Shown: positions 44,876-56,000, counted from the stretch's first letter. The stretch is 64,000 bases of DNA from Acinetobacter bouvetii DSM 14964 = CIP 107468 (GCF_000368865.1 NZ_KB849727.1:551194-615193); one strand, 5' to 3'. A program made the numbers and translations. Notes: generated from the letters alone by a model not told the origin.

Positions 44876-45796
44876 TTATGAAGAATAATATGTAGCGCGC
44901 TTTTGAGAAAATTTTTCCAGCTGCTTCAAGAAACCTTCAAAATAGCTTTTGTCTTTCTCTTCTGTTCTAAAACCGGCATATAAGGTACGGCGCAGGCCAT
45001 TAGGCGACACGCAGGACAAGCGGCGAGACGTTACCCAACCCTTCTGCTCATATTCATTGACCACCCAGTCCGGCAGAGCAGCAATGCCCCGGCCGCTGGC
45101 CACTAGCTGAATCAGCATTTGCGTCAAATCTGTCGTGCGGATATGTTTAGGCTGAATATTCGCAGGAATAAACAGCTTCGCCATAATATCCAATCGGTGC
45201 TTATCGACAGGATAAGTAATTAGCGTTTCATTCGCCAGATCCTGCACAGTAATATTGTCCGCGCGCACCAGCGGATGTGTATGTGAAAGCACCAGTCTGG
45301 ATTCATATTCAAAAATCGGAAAATATTCGATGCCTTTTAAGGTAATCGGATCTGCCGTAATCAGTAAATCAAATTCTGCATTTTGCAGCAGCTCGTGCGG
45401 ATTGGCTTCAAAACCAGAGGCGAAATCTAAATCAACATCAGGATATTGCTGGCGGTAAGCATTCAGCAGCGGCATCAGCCAGTCAAAACAGCTGTGGCAT
45501 TCTGAAGAAAAAGTGATCCGACCAGTTTGACCATGCACAATGCGGGTGATGTCCGATTGCGCAATCTGCACTTGCGGCAAAACATCATCAGCTAATTTCA
45601 GCAAACGCTGTCCAACATTAGAAAAAGTCACAGGCCGGGTACGCCGATTAACCACTTCCACCCCATACCAATGATCCAATTCTTTCAATTGATGTGAGAT
45701 CGCAGATGGCGTTAAGCATAAATCATTGGCAGCAGAAACCAGTGAACCATGCTCTCTCAGTGCAGTTAATGTTTTTAAATGACGAATTTCCAGCAT
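44876..45796 (-). CDS. metR: LysR-type regulator MetR
   Basis: A 306-residue LysR-family activator. The winged helix-turn-helix is in the first 60 residues (LVSAANDLCLTPSAISHQLKEL). The effector domain has SECHSCFDWLMPLL and SRLVLSHTHPL, then ETLITYPVDKHRLDI, matching E. coli MetR residue by residue in many places. In E. coli the coactivator is homocysteine and targets are metE and metH. The start at 45796 (MLEIRHLKTL) matches MetR; the frame is open 19 codons further. No met gene is adjacent. Confidence 0.87.
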   Translation of the reverse strand: MLEIRHLKTLTALREHGSLVSAANDLCLTPSAISHQLKELDHWYGVEVVNRRTRPVTFSNVGQRLLKLADDVLPQVQIAQSDITRIVHGQTGRITFSSECHSCFDWLMPLLNAYRQQYPDVDLDFASGFEANPHELLQNAEFDLLITADPITLKGIEYFPIFEYESRLVLSHTHPLVRADNITVQDLANETLITYPVDKHRLDIMAKLFIPANIQPKHIRTTDLTQMLIQLVASGRGIAALPDWVVNEYEQKGWVTSRRLSCVSPNGLRRTLYAGFRTEEKDKSYFEGFLKQLEKFSQKRATYYSS

Positions 45797-45987
45797 ATCT
45801 GCTCTTTCCCGCGCAACGAATAGACTCTTAATGAAAAGTATACAGCTTTTCACTTAATTATTGAATATAATTCATTTTAACATGATTTAGGATCGTTTTT
45901 ATTCATCTTCGGGTTTAATTGCTGGTAAATAGGCCATTCTTTCGGCGTTTAATACATCTGATAGCACAGTTCTAAATAAAACCCAAT

Positions 45988-46974
45988 TTACAATTCTGGC
46001 AATTTTTTCCCGCAATGCGGACAATATTCATATAGATCCCGTTCTTGCTTCAAGGCCTCTTCACGCTGTTCGCGCATCAACTGCAAAAGAATATCCTGTG
46101 TCTGCTCTTTGGTGAGGCCTACATCTTTACGTATTTCTTCTATTTTTTCCTGATCAGCAACTAAATCAATTTCCGAATGCTGTAAAAGTTCCCTAAATTT
46201 AAGCTCCAGAAATTGTTTGCGCTGTTCCAATTCATTGGCCAGGCCATTAGCCAAAATACCCGCAGGCAAGGCTGCCAGCCCGACGCCCAGTATCGTAATC
46301 AGGGCGCCTAAAAACCGGCCCAAAGGCGTGATCGGGGTAACATCGCCATAGCCGACTGTCGTCAACGTTACCACCGCCCACCACATCGAGGCAGGAATAG
46401 AGGTAAACACATCTGGCTGCGCTTTATTTTCTACCACATAAATACAGGCAGCAGCCATCACAATCATAATGCTGAGAATAAAGATAACCGCTTGAAAGGA
46501 ACCTTTTTCACGCTCTATGACCCGAAGCAAAATTTGCAGCGAGATAAAGTAACGCGTCAGCTTCAGCAGGCGCAATAAACGTAAAATTCGGAGGAATCTT
46601 AAATCAATAGGCACAAAGAAGTTAATATAAGCCGGTAAGATCGCCAGCAAATCAATAATGGCTCCGCCGCTTTTAATCCACTTCAGCCGGTTTTTCCAGC
46701 CTGATTCAAAGGGTTCCTGTTCTGCAATAGACCAGAGCCGGAGTAAATACTCCATGCTGAAAATGAAAATTGAAAGATGTTCAAAGCTGTCAAACAGCAG
46801 CTGGTAAGATTGATAGATATCATCAACGGATTCAAGCAGCACGGCTGTGGCATTGCCTAGGATCAACAGAATAAGAAAATAATTGACTGCACGGCTAAAG
46901 GCCGTTTCGTATTCATCATTATGCAAATTATTATAGACAAACTTTCGAAGCGTATACCAAGCCGTAAATGCCAT
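45988..46974 (-). CDS. Voltage-gated-type potassium channel with C-terminal CPHC motif
   Basis: A 328-residue six-helix ion channel. S1 is near residues 29-50 and S2 near 60-85. S4 is in RFLRILRLLRLLKLTRYF, with arginines every third residue. The pore helix and selectivity filter are TLTTVGYGDVTP, so potassium is expected. S6 is followed by a helical region to about 300 (LELKFRELLQHSEIDLVADQ) and a tail that ends YCPHCGKKLPEL, a half zinc knuckle. The channel likely forms a tetramer in the inner membrane. Transcribed alone. Confidence 0.88.
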   Translation of the reverse strand: MAFTAWYTLRKFVYNNLHNDEYETAFSRAVNYFLILLILGNATAVLLESVDDIYQSYQLLFDSFEHLSIFIFSMEYLLRLWSIAEQEPFESGWKNRLKWIKSGGAIIDLLAILPAYINFFVPIDLRFLRILRLLRLLKLTRYFISLQILLRVIEREKGSFQAVIFILSIMIVMAAACIYVVENKAQPDVFTSIPASMWWAVVTLTTVGYGDVTPITPLGRFLGALITILGVGLAALPAGILANGLANELEQRKQFLELKFRELLQHSEIDLVADQEKIEEIRKDVGLTKEQTQDILLQLMREQREEALKQERDLYEYCPHCGKKLPEL

Positions 46975-47067
46975 AGCGATTGGATTTAATCTAAAAATTA
47001 TGCATCAGTTTAACTGATATTATTAAAAAAAAACCAGCAGCTGCGGCATTCTATGCCCAAATCCTCG

Positions 47068-48783
47068 TCACTCTACAAACAGCAGCGCTAAGCGGACTTG
47101 ATCATAGCCCATGCGCGGGCTGGTCAGCTCCACAATCGGACGCAGCTTAATGCTGCCGTCATCATTAAAATGCTCCGCATCATTGCGTTTAGTTAAGCGC
47201 TTATAAATCTTGCGGACTTGCTCGACGGATTCTTCGCCTGGGCTCGCAACAGAAATATCCAGCCCCTGCTCTTTGCGCAACCGGCCTAAATGATTAATGA
47301 TGGTTGCTGGCGTTAAACCACGCTCTACAGCTATATCCTGAATTTCATAGCCTTCTTCAAACAAAGCGCGGGTTTCATCTAAGGTTGCAGATGCAAAGCT
47401 TTGCTTGCCGCCTGATTTTGCCAGTTTTTTCTCATTGCGCTCAATTTCATATTCATTCAAAGTGCCGCCGCAATGGCGGATAAACGCTTTATGCTGCACG
47501 GTAAAATCTGCATTTTCAAAATGCACATCTGCTTCTTCAGAAAGCTCTTGAAAACGGCGGTCTGCTTTAATGGCTAAACTGTCCAGCTGCAGCGCTTGCT
47601 CATTCATACCCAGCAATCTTAAACCGCCCAAACTTTTTAAGCGTGATAAAGCCACATAGCCCTGACCTTTTTCAAAGGTATGCGCCAAATTAATTTCCGC
47701 CGCTTCCAGCGTCATGCCCTGAGATTTATGAATGGTGATGGCCCAAGCCAAGCGCAGCGGAATCTGCTGAAAGCTGGCAATGGTCTTGCCTTCATCATTA
47801 TCTACCGACCATGTTTCCGGCTCCACAATTAAGGTGGTTCCATCCGTCAGTTTCACCTTCGGCAGTACGCCATATTCATCATCTTCTTCAAAGGCAATCA
47901 CCTCACCTAAGCTGCCGTTGATATACCCTAAGTCAAAGTTGTTTTTCACAAACATCACTTTGGCATGTTTCTTTAAGGTCAGATTTTCCGGCGCGCGCAC
48001 AGACGACTTTAAAGTTTCGATCAGTTTTTCATTGCCGTCGCACTGCGCATCAAATTGACGGGATTCCTGATCAATTTCATTCAAGTGCTTAAAGTTGATG
48101 CTGTCCACATCCATATTATGGGTATACAGGCGGGTAAAGGTATCTCCGACATCTTGATTGCGGGTTTGTTCTAAGGCCTGCAAATGCGCCTCTGCAATGC
48201 TCTGCCCGCGAATCGCATTCAGGATATCATTTAAATAATCATTCCCCTGACGGTGCTGCTCAGTCAAATAGCACACGCGGAATTTTGCTTCCACCCAAGC
48301 CTCAGACATAAAGCAGAATTTGTCGCGGTTGCTTTCCTCTTTTTTGCCCACAGGCGGTAACTGGAAAAAATCTCCAGCCGCAATCACTTGAATGCCGCCA
48401 AAAGCCTCATCGCTCTCTTTAAAATATTTCAGCACTTTATTGACTAAATTCAGTTGCTTGGCATGTAGCATTGAAATCTCATCAATAATCAGCACTTGCG
48501 CGTTTTCCAAATGTTCCTTGAGGTACTTGCGCTCTTTCATGCGTTTCAGTTCATCTTCTGAAATTGCATCTTTAATGCCAATGCCTGCCCATGTATGTAT
48601 GGTCATGCCATTCATATGGGTCGCCGCAATCCCAGTGGATGCAGTAATGGCGACCGTCACTTTGCGCGCTTTTAGATAATTGATGTATTGATTCAGCGTA
48701 TAGGTTTTCCCTGCACCGGCTGAACCTGTCAAAAAGACATTTTCGCCCGCTTTTAATAACTTGAGTGCAGTTTCCTGTTTCAT
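47068..48783 (-). CDS. Pif1-like helicase with C-terminal helix-turn-helix
   Basis: A 571-residue superfamily 1B helicase. Walker A is GSAGAGKTYTL at 20-30, with TASTGIAATHMNGMTIHTW (motif Ia), LIIDEISMLHA (Walker B), QVIAAGDFFQLPPV (motif III) and ITIHKSQGMTLEAAEINL (motifs V-VI). The C-terminal 110 residues carry a helix-turn-helix unit ALFEEGYEIQDIAVERGLTPA of the type found at the end of RecQ and Pif1-like bacterial helicases. It probably unwinds DNA with 5'-to-3' polarity, as in the family. It lies 139 bases downstream of the PcfJ-domain gene in the same direction. Confidence 0.87.
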   Translation of the reverse strand: MKQETALKLLKAGENVFLTGSAGAGKTYTLNQYINYLKARKVTVAITASTGIAATHMNGMTIHTWAGIGIKDAISEDELKRMKERKYLKEHLENAQVLIIDEISMLHAKQLNLVNKVLKYFKESDEAFGGIQVIAAGDFFQLPPVGKKEESNRDKFCFMSEAWVEAKFRVCYLTEQHRQGNDYLNDILNAIRGQSIAEAHLQALEQTRNQDVGDTFTRLYTHNMDVDSINFKHLNEIDQESRQFDAQCDGNEKLIETLKSSVRAPENLTLKKHAKVMFVKNNFDLGYINGSLGEVIAFEEDDEYGVLPKVKLTDGTTLIVEPETWSVDNDEGKTIASFQQIPLRLAWAITIHKSQGMTLEAAEINLAHTFEKGQGYVALSRLKSLGGLRLLGMNEQALQLDSLAIKADRRFQELSEEADVHFENADFTVQHKAFIRHCGGTLNEYEIERNEKKLAKSGGKQSFASATLDETRALFEEGYEIQDIAVERGLTPATIINHLGRLRKEQGLDISVASPGEESVEQVRKIYKRLTKRNDAEHFNDDGSIKLRPIVELTSPRMGYDQVRLALLFVE

Positions 48784-48922
48784 ATGACCTAGACCGTGAA
48801 AGAACGGCTATAGCCTACCGAGTTTTGGCTAAAAAGTTAAGCGCGCAAAGAAATTTCCAATACGGCAAAGCAACCATCCGCAATTCAACGCTATAAATTT
48901 TAAAAAGTTTTACCCTGAATTT

Positions 48923-50938
48923 TTATTTATCGATTTCAGCATTCAGCCATTGAATAAACTGCTGGGCTGCCTGTACCAAATGTTCAGCCGCTTTTTCATT
49001 ATTCGGCAATTCCAGCTGATCAAAACTCAGCTGCCCATTTTGACGGATACAGCCTAAAGTCATCCGCAGCGGATGCAGCAAATGTGACATGTGAAAAGCC
49101 GCATATTCCCCCTCTATAATGCGCTGCGCATAACTGGCAGCAAGGCAGTGCTGAAATTTTTTTGACTCTTCGATAATACGTTCCACACTTTGCAGCTCCT
49201 GAAAATGCCACTGCTCAAAATACACATCAGCCGCTGCACAAAACGGTTTCCAATCGGCTAAAGAAAACTCTTTTTTTAATTTTGCCAGTATTTCCTCTTT
49301 CTGATTATTTTCGTGCCAAGCCACTGATTGCTGAAACAGCCCTGACCATGTCACAGTTTTTGGCACCGCTTTGGTTTCTGCAAAATACGCGCTTAAATAG
49401 TCCCGCACATAAGCGTCGAAAATACTTTTGCGTATTGTGCCGCTGTTCTGCACATAAAATTGCTGACGGAATACATCCTGCGGCATTTTATGGCGCTGCA
49501 GTACTGTATAGAAGTCTCTGTCCCGCTGCGTTTCGGGCAAAATAAAAGCCATCAGATCTTCTGGAAAATTCAGGGTGACTTTCTGCAAATGCAGCATGAA
49601 AGCCTGCATGACACGGCTCAAGCGCAGATAAACTTTTTTCATGGCTAAATCATCATGCTTGGCAATATTGCTGGCCAAAGCCATCCATTCATCTAAATAC
49701 AGAATAGAGGGGCGGATGGCCACGCGGTGATCATCCATGGCTTGCTTAGTCCCCTGCAGCACAACCGTTTTATTTTGCGGGTGTTCAAACCAGTTCTGCT
49801 CTATCGCGATGGCATGGCAGCTTTGTATAAATAAGCGTGCGCACACATGCTGAAAATATTGCAAGACGGCGAGAATAATCTGCGGGTGCATCTGACTGCA
49901 ATCCACAAAGCTTAGCGCAGTCACCGCAGTGCGGATGTTGCTATGCTGAATATTTAGGCTGATCCAATCCAAGACCTCAGCGGATTGCTTAAACAGCCAA
50001 TTTACAGCGCGCTTGCAGTCAAATAACGGCAGCAGCGCTGCCTTCTTTTGCCAAATCCGGTGGTTTGCCGTTAAGAAATACTGCTTAGACAGCAGGTCAG
50101 AACGGTGCCACACTTCACGATTCATCAAGCGCACAAAACCTAAAAGATGCGGCTGTTCCTTGGCATGCAGATAGAGCAAACGGATATCATCTTCCAGCTC
50201 TATCAGTTCATTCAGATTAAATTGCTCGCGATAGAACAGCGATACAATTCGATAAACTGAAGGATCTAAAAATTGCGCAGCGCTGAAGCAAAACTCATCA
50301 AAACTTTCCATTAATGGCTGCAAAGGCAGAAAATCATGCGCCAAGACCGTATCTAAGCGGCACAGCTGTTGAAAACACTGCAAAATATTTTTATCTATGG
50401 GCGTTTGATCAACCAAAGAATTCTGAACCGCCGGCACATGATAAAATTGTAAATCCATCATCAGCTGATCGGTAAACTGCGCTTGAGACGGATTCATGCG
50501 CTGCAGCGCCGCGGTCAGCTTTTGTTCCCCCAATACCCGATTGAAAATATCATCAGCCAAGATCTCTCTTAACTGCTGCGCTTTCCCGCGTAAAAAAAGC
50601 GGATGCTGCGCTTTTAAATCACCAGTTTGAAAATGAATATCTTGCAGAAAAAAATCTTCCAGCTGTTCCGACTTGTGATGCTGATAATCAAAATTGCTGC
50701 GGACCAAACTGTCAGCTGCATATTCTGCAGCGGGCTGAGGTGTGAAAAACTGAATATCAAAAAATGGATATGCAATGTGAATTCGGCGCTGTTCTTGATT
50801 GATTTTAAACAGCTGATGCGCAGTGATTTGAGACGCTAAATCCTGCTGATCCTGAATCAAATAACTCAGCTCAGGAGAAATGCGCAAAAGCTGCTGCGCA
50901 GCATTCGCCAATTCGGAAACTGACCGCTCCTTGTGCAT
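48923..50938 (-). CDS. PcfJ-domain protein of unknown function
   Basis: A 671-residue cytoplasmic protein. The last 80 residues resemble a PcfJ domain: RIIEESKKFQHCLAASYAQR, then a short IIEGEYAAFHM and CIRQNGQLSFDQLELPNN, following the H-C-x-x-x-Y-x-x-x-(I/V)-x-x-G pattern seen in that family. The N-terminal 570 residues are helical with no recognised domain and several Gln/His-rich stretches. PcfJ was named from conjugative plasmid pCF10 and its function is uncertain. The gene is chromosomal here, next to a Pif1-like helicase, with no plasmid genes around it. Confidence 0.7.
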   Translation of the reverse strand: MHKERSVSELANAAQQLLRISPELSYLIQDQQDLASQITAHQLFKINQEQRRIHIAYPFFDIQFFTPQPAAEYAADSLVRSNFDYQHHKSEQLEDFFLQDIHFQTGDLKAQHPLFLRGKAQQLREILADDIFNRVLGEQKLTAALQRMNPSQAQFTDQLMMDLQFYHVPAVQNSLVDQTPIDKNILQCFQQLCRLDTVLAHDFLPLQPLMESFDEFCFSAAQFLDPSVYRIVSLFYREQFNLNELIELEDDIRLLYLHAKEQPHLLGFVRLMNREVWHRSDLLSKQYFLTANHRIWQKKAALLPLFDCKRAVNWLFKQSAEVLDWISLNIQHSNIRTAVTALSFVDCSQMHPQIILAVLQYFQHVCARLFIQSCHAIAIEQNWFEHPQNKTVVLQGTKQAMDDHRVAIRPSILYLDEWMALASNIAKHDDLAMKKVYLRLSRVMQAFMLHLQKVTLNFPEDLMAFILPETQRDRDFYTVLQRHKMPQDVFRQQFYVQNSGTIRKSIFDAYVRDYLSAYFAETKAVPKTVTWSGLFQQSVAWHENNQKEEILAKLKKEFSLADWKPFCAAADVYFEQWHFQELQSVERIIEESKKFQHCLAASYAQRIIEGEYAAFHMSHLLHPLRMTLGCIRQNGQLSFDQLELPNNEKAAEHLVQAAQQFIQWLNAEIDK

Positions 50939-51116
50939 AACGCCTCCTGCATCTTCAATGCACTTTCAATTTACCCAATATAATCAAACTAAATCAATGC
51001 CTCTATACTTTTTATCTAATTTTGGTCTCAAGCGCCGCCGCTGGCGCACGTCTTCAAGAAAAGTCTTTATGCGCTACCCATGATGAACAGCCAGGAAAAA
51101 TGACTTTGCTAATTTT

Positions 51117-51881
51117 TTACAGCTTATCAGCCCTGCCGTTTCTTAATTCTTTTAAGTCGTCTAATGAATAGTAAATTGCTTGCTGAATTTGCAATCTGAA
51201 AGCGCTCAACTGTTCCATGTTTTCAATCTGCTTGAGGCTTTGCCGTGGCATAAACTGAAAATAAAACGGTATCCGCTTCGGAATCAGGTGGCTCGGCAAT
51301 GACGGAATGACATCGCCATGACGCAGCAGTTTGCCTAGCTTAGGAATTTTCAGCAATTTCTGAAAGTATTTATTTTGAACAATATGGTTAGCATCAAAAC
51401 CCAAATCAAAAACTTCATCACCGCCTAAGGCCGCAAAAGGCACAATGTCATAGCCAAACTCTTGCGCGAGTTTTAAAAAACCATAACGCTCTTTCCATAT
51501 CAACTGATAGGCTTCGCCTTTACGTTTCAGCACTTCACGGCCCCCGCCCGGAAAAACCAGGATGGAATACCCCTGTGCCATTAAAGTTCTCGCATACTCC
51601 CGCACGCCATCCACAGCGCCAAACTTTTTGACAATACTGCGCCAAACCGGCAAATAAAAATGGCTATGGTCAGCCAAGCTCACCACAGCCACTTTATGTT
51701 CATTGAACAAGTAATCAATAATCATCGGCGCATCCAGCACACCGTAAATCGTATGATTGCCGACATACATTGCAGGCTTAGATGCGTCTAAATGCTCCGC
51801 GCCTAAAAATGTTGGCCTGAAATACAGTTTGGATAAAGCACTAACGCGCTTTATCCATTTTGCATCATGCTCAACCTGCAA
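51117..51881 (-). CDS. LPLAT-type acyltransferase
   Basis: A 254-residue protein of the 1-acylglycerol-phosphate/DAGAT acyltransferase superfamily. Motif I is MYVGNHTIYGVLDAPMII near 40-57, with H-x6-D spacing rather than H-x4-D. Motif III is YSILVFPGGGREVLKRKGEAY near 118-138. The chosen TTG start at 51881 follows AAGGAAAA; the longer ATG at 51956 lies inside the preceding gene. It begins 11 bases after the FabH-like gene in the same transcript. It likely transfers an acyl chain to a lipid acceptor; specificity unknown. Confidence 0.8.
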   Translation of the reverse strand: MQVEHDAKWIKRVSALSKLYFRPTFLGAEHLDASKPAMYVGNHTIYGVLDAPMIIDYLFNEHKVAVVSLADHSHFYLPVWRSIVKKFGAVDGVREYARTLMAQGYSILVFPGGGREVLKRKGEAYQLIWKERYGFLKLAQEFGYDIVPFAALGGDEVFDLGFDANHIVQNKYFQKLLKIPKLGKLLRHGDVIPSLPSHLIPKRIPFYFQFMPRQSLKQIENMEQLSAFRLQIQQAIYYSLDDLKELRNGRADKL

Positions 51882-51892
51882 TGCTGTTTTCC

Positions 51893-53008
51893 TTAAGCTG
51901 CAACGTGTTTTTGCACAAGGATTGAACCCACAGAATAGCCCGCGCCAAAGGAACACAATACGCCAAATTCACCGTCATCCACTTGGTCTGCGGTACGGTG
52001 CAATGCAATAATGACACCTGCTGAAGAAGTATTGGCAAATTCATCTAAAATAATCGGCACAAGGTCCGGCTGTGCATTTTCTTTACCCACCACCAGTTTT
52101 AAAATGAGTTCATTCATGCTGGCATTGGCTTGATGCAGCCAGAAACGCTTCACGCTTTGCGGCGCAATTTCGTTTTTCTCAAGCTGCTTGGTAATCATTT
52201 TGGCAACCAGCGGGCAGACTTCTTTAAACACTTTGCGCCCGTCTTGACGGAAGCGGTTGTTGTCAATATCCGCATCCACTTCACTCAGATTCAAGTAACC
52301 GAAGTTGTTGCGGATATTGTTAGAAAACTGCGTAAACAGGCTGAAATCCAGCACCTCAAAGCCCGTCTTAGTTTCTGTGTCTTCAATAATCGAAGCTGTA
52401 GCAACATCACCGAAGATGAAGTGGCAGTCTCGCGAACGGAAGTCTGTATGGCCAGAAGTAATTTCCACATTTACCAATAATACGCGGCGGGCGCCAGCCT
52501 TAATGGCGTCATACGCCTGCTTAATGCCGAAAGTTGCTGCAGAGCATGCAACATTCATATCGTAAGCATAGCCTTCAATGCCAAGCGCTGTTTGAATCTC
52601 AATGGCTACAGCTGGATATGCGCGCTGAATATTTGAGCAAGACAGAATCACGACATCAATATCAGCCGCAGTGACGCCTGCATTTTCCATCGCTTGCTTC
52701 GCTGCGGCAACGCCCCATTCGGCTTGAATAGACAACTCGTCATTGGAACGCACATGCAACAGCGGACGCAGGCGTTTTGGATCTAAAATACCGGTCTTTT
52801 CCGCCACGTAGCGCCGCTTTACGCCAGACGCTTTTTCAATGAACTCTGCGCTAGATCCGCGGCGCGCTTCTAATTCGCCTGAGGCGATTTTTTCAGCATT
52901 CTCTGAGTTGTACTGTTCCACATAGGCATTTAAACCTTCAACTAACTCTTCGTTGGTAATAACATCTTCTGGATGATATAAGCCAGTACCTGTAATGCGG
53001 ATGCCCAT
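51893..53008 (-). CDS. 3-oxoacyl-ACP synthase III-like enzyme (large FabH)
   Basis: A 371-residue thiolase-fold condensing enzyme. The catalytic triad is visible: Cys in [11 protein letters not shown], His in [11 protein letters not shown], Asn in [10 protein letters not shown]. An insertion near residues 30-70 makes it about 50 residues longer than classical FabH, like the FabH2/PA3286 type that takes medium-chain acyl-CoA. The ATG at 53008 follows CAGGAG and is preferred over one six codons earlier. It lies 30 bases after hrpA and just before the acyltransferase, a probable pair for channelling fatty acyl groups. Confidence 0.85.
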   Translation of the reverse strand: MGIRITGTGLYHPEDVITNEELVEGLNAYVEQYNSENAEKIASGELEARRGSSAEFIEKASGVKRRYVAEKTGILDPKRLRPLLHVRSNDELSIQAEWGVAAAKQAMENAGVTAADIDVVILSCSNIQRAYPAVAIEIQTALGIEGYAYDMNVACSAATFGIKQAYDAIKAGARRVLLVNVEITSGHTDFRSRDCHFIFGDVATASIIEDTETKTGFEVLDFSLFTQFSNNIRNNFGYLNLSEVDADIDNNRFRQDGRKVFKEVCPLVAKMITKQLEKNEIAPQSVKRFWLHQANASMNELILKLVVGKENAQPDLVPIILDEFANTSSAGVIIALHRTADQVDDGEFGVLCSFGAGYSVGSILVQKHVAA

Positions 53009-53038
53009 GTAAAACTCCTGTTTCAAATTACCTGTATT

Positions 53039-56000
53039 TTAATTGATTCCAAGTTTTTCCCATGCTTTCTGCAAGCGGGAAGGAGAAATCGGCATCTTGG
53101 TTTTCATCGGCTGGGAGAATAAAGAGATACGCAACTCCTCGACCATGAAATACAATTCTTTAAGGCGAGTGTCATTTTTAAACTTAAATAATTTTTCCAT
53201 CCACGGATCTACTTGATCAATGGCAGAATTGTCCCTTTGAAGGTTATTTGGTAAGCGCTCCAAACGCAAGACCAAGGCTTTTAAATAACGCGGAAATTCT
53301 TGCCAAATATCGGAAGATTTGACATAGACAAAATCCGAAAGGCTCATTAAGTCAAGCTGATCTTCGACATCATCAATATTTTTTCCAAACACAGAATCGT
53401 CTAAAACCAGCAGTTTGCGCCGTATATCCTGCCATTGAATGAAGATATCGCTGAGCATTGCCAAAGCGTTTTGCCCATGCGTTAAGAAAGATTTTTTTAC
53501 ATTTAAAACCAAGTTTTGGTATTCATTAATATTGACAGGAAGCTCATTTATTGCCATCTGCAGTGTGGCATAAACTAACATTTGCTCTAATTTAGCTCGG
53601 TCGCCCAGCGAAGAATAAGCCAATGCCAGCGGTTTTGAAATCTGTTTTTTCAGCTGGCGCACGAGGTCGCCCAGCTGCAAATGCACTAAACGGATGACCC
53701 CTTCACGGTGCTGCTTCACCGCTTCAAATTGATCATTAAAGGTTTGAATCACGACGCCCGATTCATCTTTTTGCTCCAGTGAAGCAAAATCTTTCACAGG
53801 TACAAGCGCCTGATACTGCTTCACCACCACACCCGTGACTTTTTGCGATGCTTCAAAAACAAAGTTTTCAGGGAAAGTCTGGAACTCCCCTTTCAATTGC
53901 TTGACTGGACTGTGAGTCTCTGTGCGGCAGCGCGCTTTTAACTCCGATAAATCACGGCCTTGTTCAATCACACGGCCCTTTTCATCGATTACTTTAATCA
54001 GCGGCAATAAATATTGTTCAACCCGCTCAAAGCTGAAATCTTTTTCAGTAATTTGTTCGCCACGCAGCTGGAAGGCTAAAAAACTAAAAATATGCTGCTG
54101 CAGATGCACCGCATCTATTCGCTCAGACAGCTTCCGTGCAGTATCTGGGATAGGCACCAAGTGACGCCGCTTATCTTTAGGCAGCGCTTTGAGTAAGGCT
54201 TCAATTAAATCCTGACGCCAGCCGGGAATGCCCCACGACCAGATATTTTCATCTACCTGCGGCAGCGCCTGAACTGGAATTTTCATAGTTGCGCCATCTT
54301 CATCATGGCTTGGATCAAAACGGTAACTGGCAGCTAAACGCAACTCGCCATTGCGCAAATAATCAGGAAACTGCTGCGTGGCTGGGCGGTCATTCAGCCA
54401 CAGCGCATCATCATCGACAAATAAATAGCGCGGCTCTTTAGACTCAACCGTAGCGCGCCAATCCTCAAACGAACGGCGGCTGGCCACCTCTTCCGGCACT
54501 TTAGACGCGTAGAATTGGTAAATGGTTTCTTCATCCACCACCAAGTCACGCCGGCGCAGCTTATCTTCTACCCGCTCAACTTCTTCCAGTTTCAGCAAAT
54601 TGTGCTGCAAAAATGGCGGTGAAATTCCAAGATTCCCAGTCGTCAGCGCATCACGAAGGAAAATTTCATGCGCCGCAGGCTGATCCACTTTTTCGTAATT
54701 GATCTGACGTTTCGGCTCAATAATTAAGCCAAACAATGAGATTTGATCATAGGCATTCACCACCCCGGCTTTTTTCGACCAATGCGGTTCAAAATAGTGA
54801 TGCTTCAGCAAATCGCCTGCGGCAAGCAAAATCCACTCAGGTTCAATTTTAGCCAAAGTCCGCAAATACACTTGAGACGTCTCAACCATTTCAAAAGCCA
54901 TCACCCAGGGGGTATTACTCTTGTGCAGAGTCGAGGCCGGAAATACCCGGGCCTTTTGCTGGCGCACCGCCATAAAGACATTGCGCTCATCGGTCTTATT
55001 GGCAATAAACGACAATAAGCCTGTAAGCAAAGCGCGATGCAGATTTTCATAGTTGGCTTTCTTTTCATTAAATGAAAGCTTTAAGCCTTTTGCCAAATCG
55101 ACCAGCTGTTCATGGGTTTTTTTCCATTCCCGCAACCGCAGCCAGCTTAAAAAGTGATTGCGTGCAAATGTGCGGCGTTTGTTTTCACTCATGTCACGGT
55201 TGGCAACCAAGGCTTCCCAAAGCTTAAGATAGAACAGAAAATCTGAATCTTCTTCGCGGAATAAAGCATGCTTTTGATCGGCCTGCATTTGCTTATCCGC
55301 AGGGCGTTCACGCGGGTCTTGCACCGCCAAAGCCGCGACAATCACCAAAACTTCATTCAGCACGCCAAAATGCGCGCCGCCTAAAATCATCCGTGACAAA
55401 CGCGGGTCAATCGGCATTTTCGCCATTTGCTGACCGATTTTGGTTAAAGCGCCATCATTATTATTGGAGTGCCGCTGACTATTTTTTGATGAACTTTGTG
55501 CACTCGCTTGATCTGCTTTTGCTGATTTTTCTTTTAAAGCGCCCAGTTCAATTAAAAGCTTACGGCCATCATTGACTAAGCGATGATCAGGCGGCTCAAT
55601 AAAGTCAAAGTCTTCTAAAGTTCCCAAACCCAAACTTTGCATTTGCAAAATAACCGAAGCCAAGTTGGTCCGCTTAATTTCAGGTTCGGTGAATTCAGGG
55701 CGGCTTTGGAAATCGTCTTCGCTATACAGGCGGATACAGACACCTGGGGCAATACGGCCGCATCGCCCTTTACGCTGATTGGCTGCCGCTTGCGAGATGG
55801 CTTCAATCGGCAGGCGCTGCACCCGGGAACGGTAGTTGTAGCGGGAAATACGGGCGAAACCGCTGTCAATCACGTAACGGATATTGGGTACGGTTAAAGC
55901 CGTTTCCGCAACGTTAGTCGCAATAATAATACGCCGCCCGCCGCCGGTGGGATTAAAGATTTTTTGCTGTTCTGCAAGGGCTAAACGCGCATACAGCGGC

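Noticed and set aside
48923-50938. Idea that the PcfJ-domain gene marks an integrated plasmid
   Set aside because: No relaxase, replication, toxin-antitoxin, integrase or direct-repeat boundary was found nearby, and the flanking genes are core functions.
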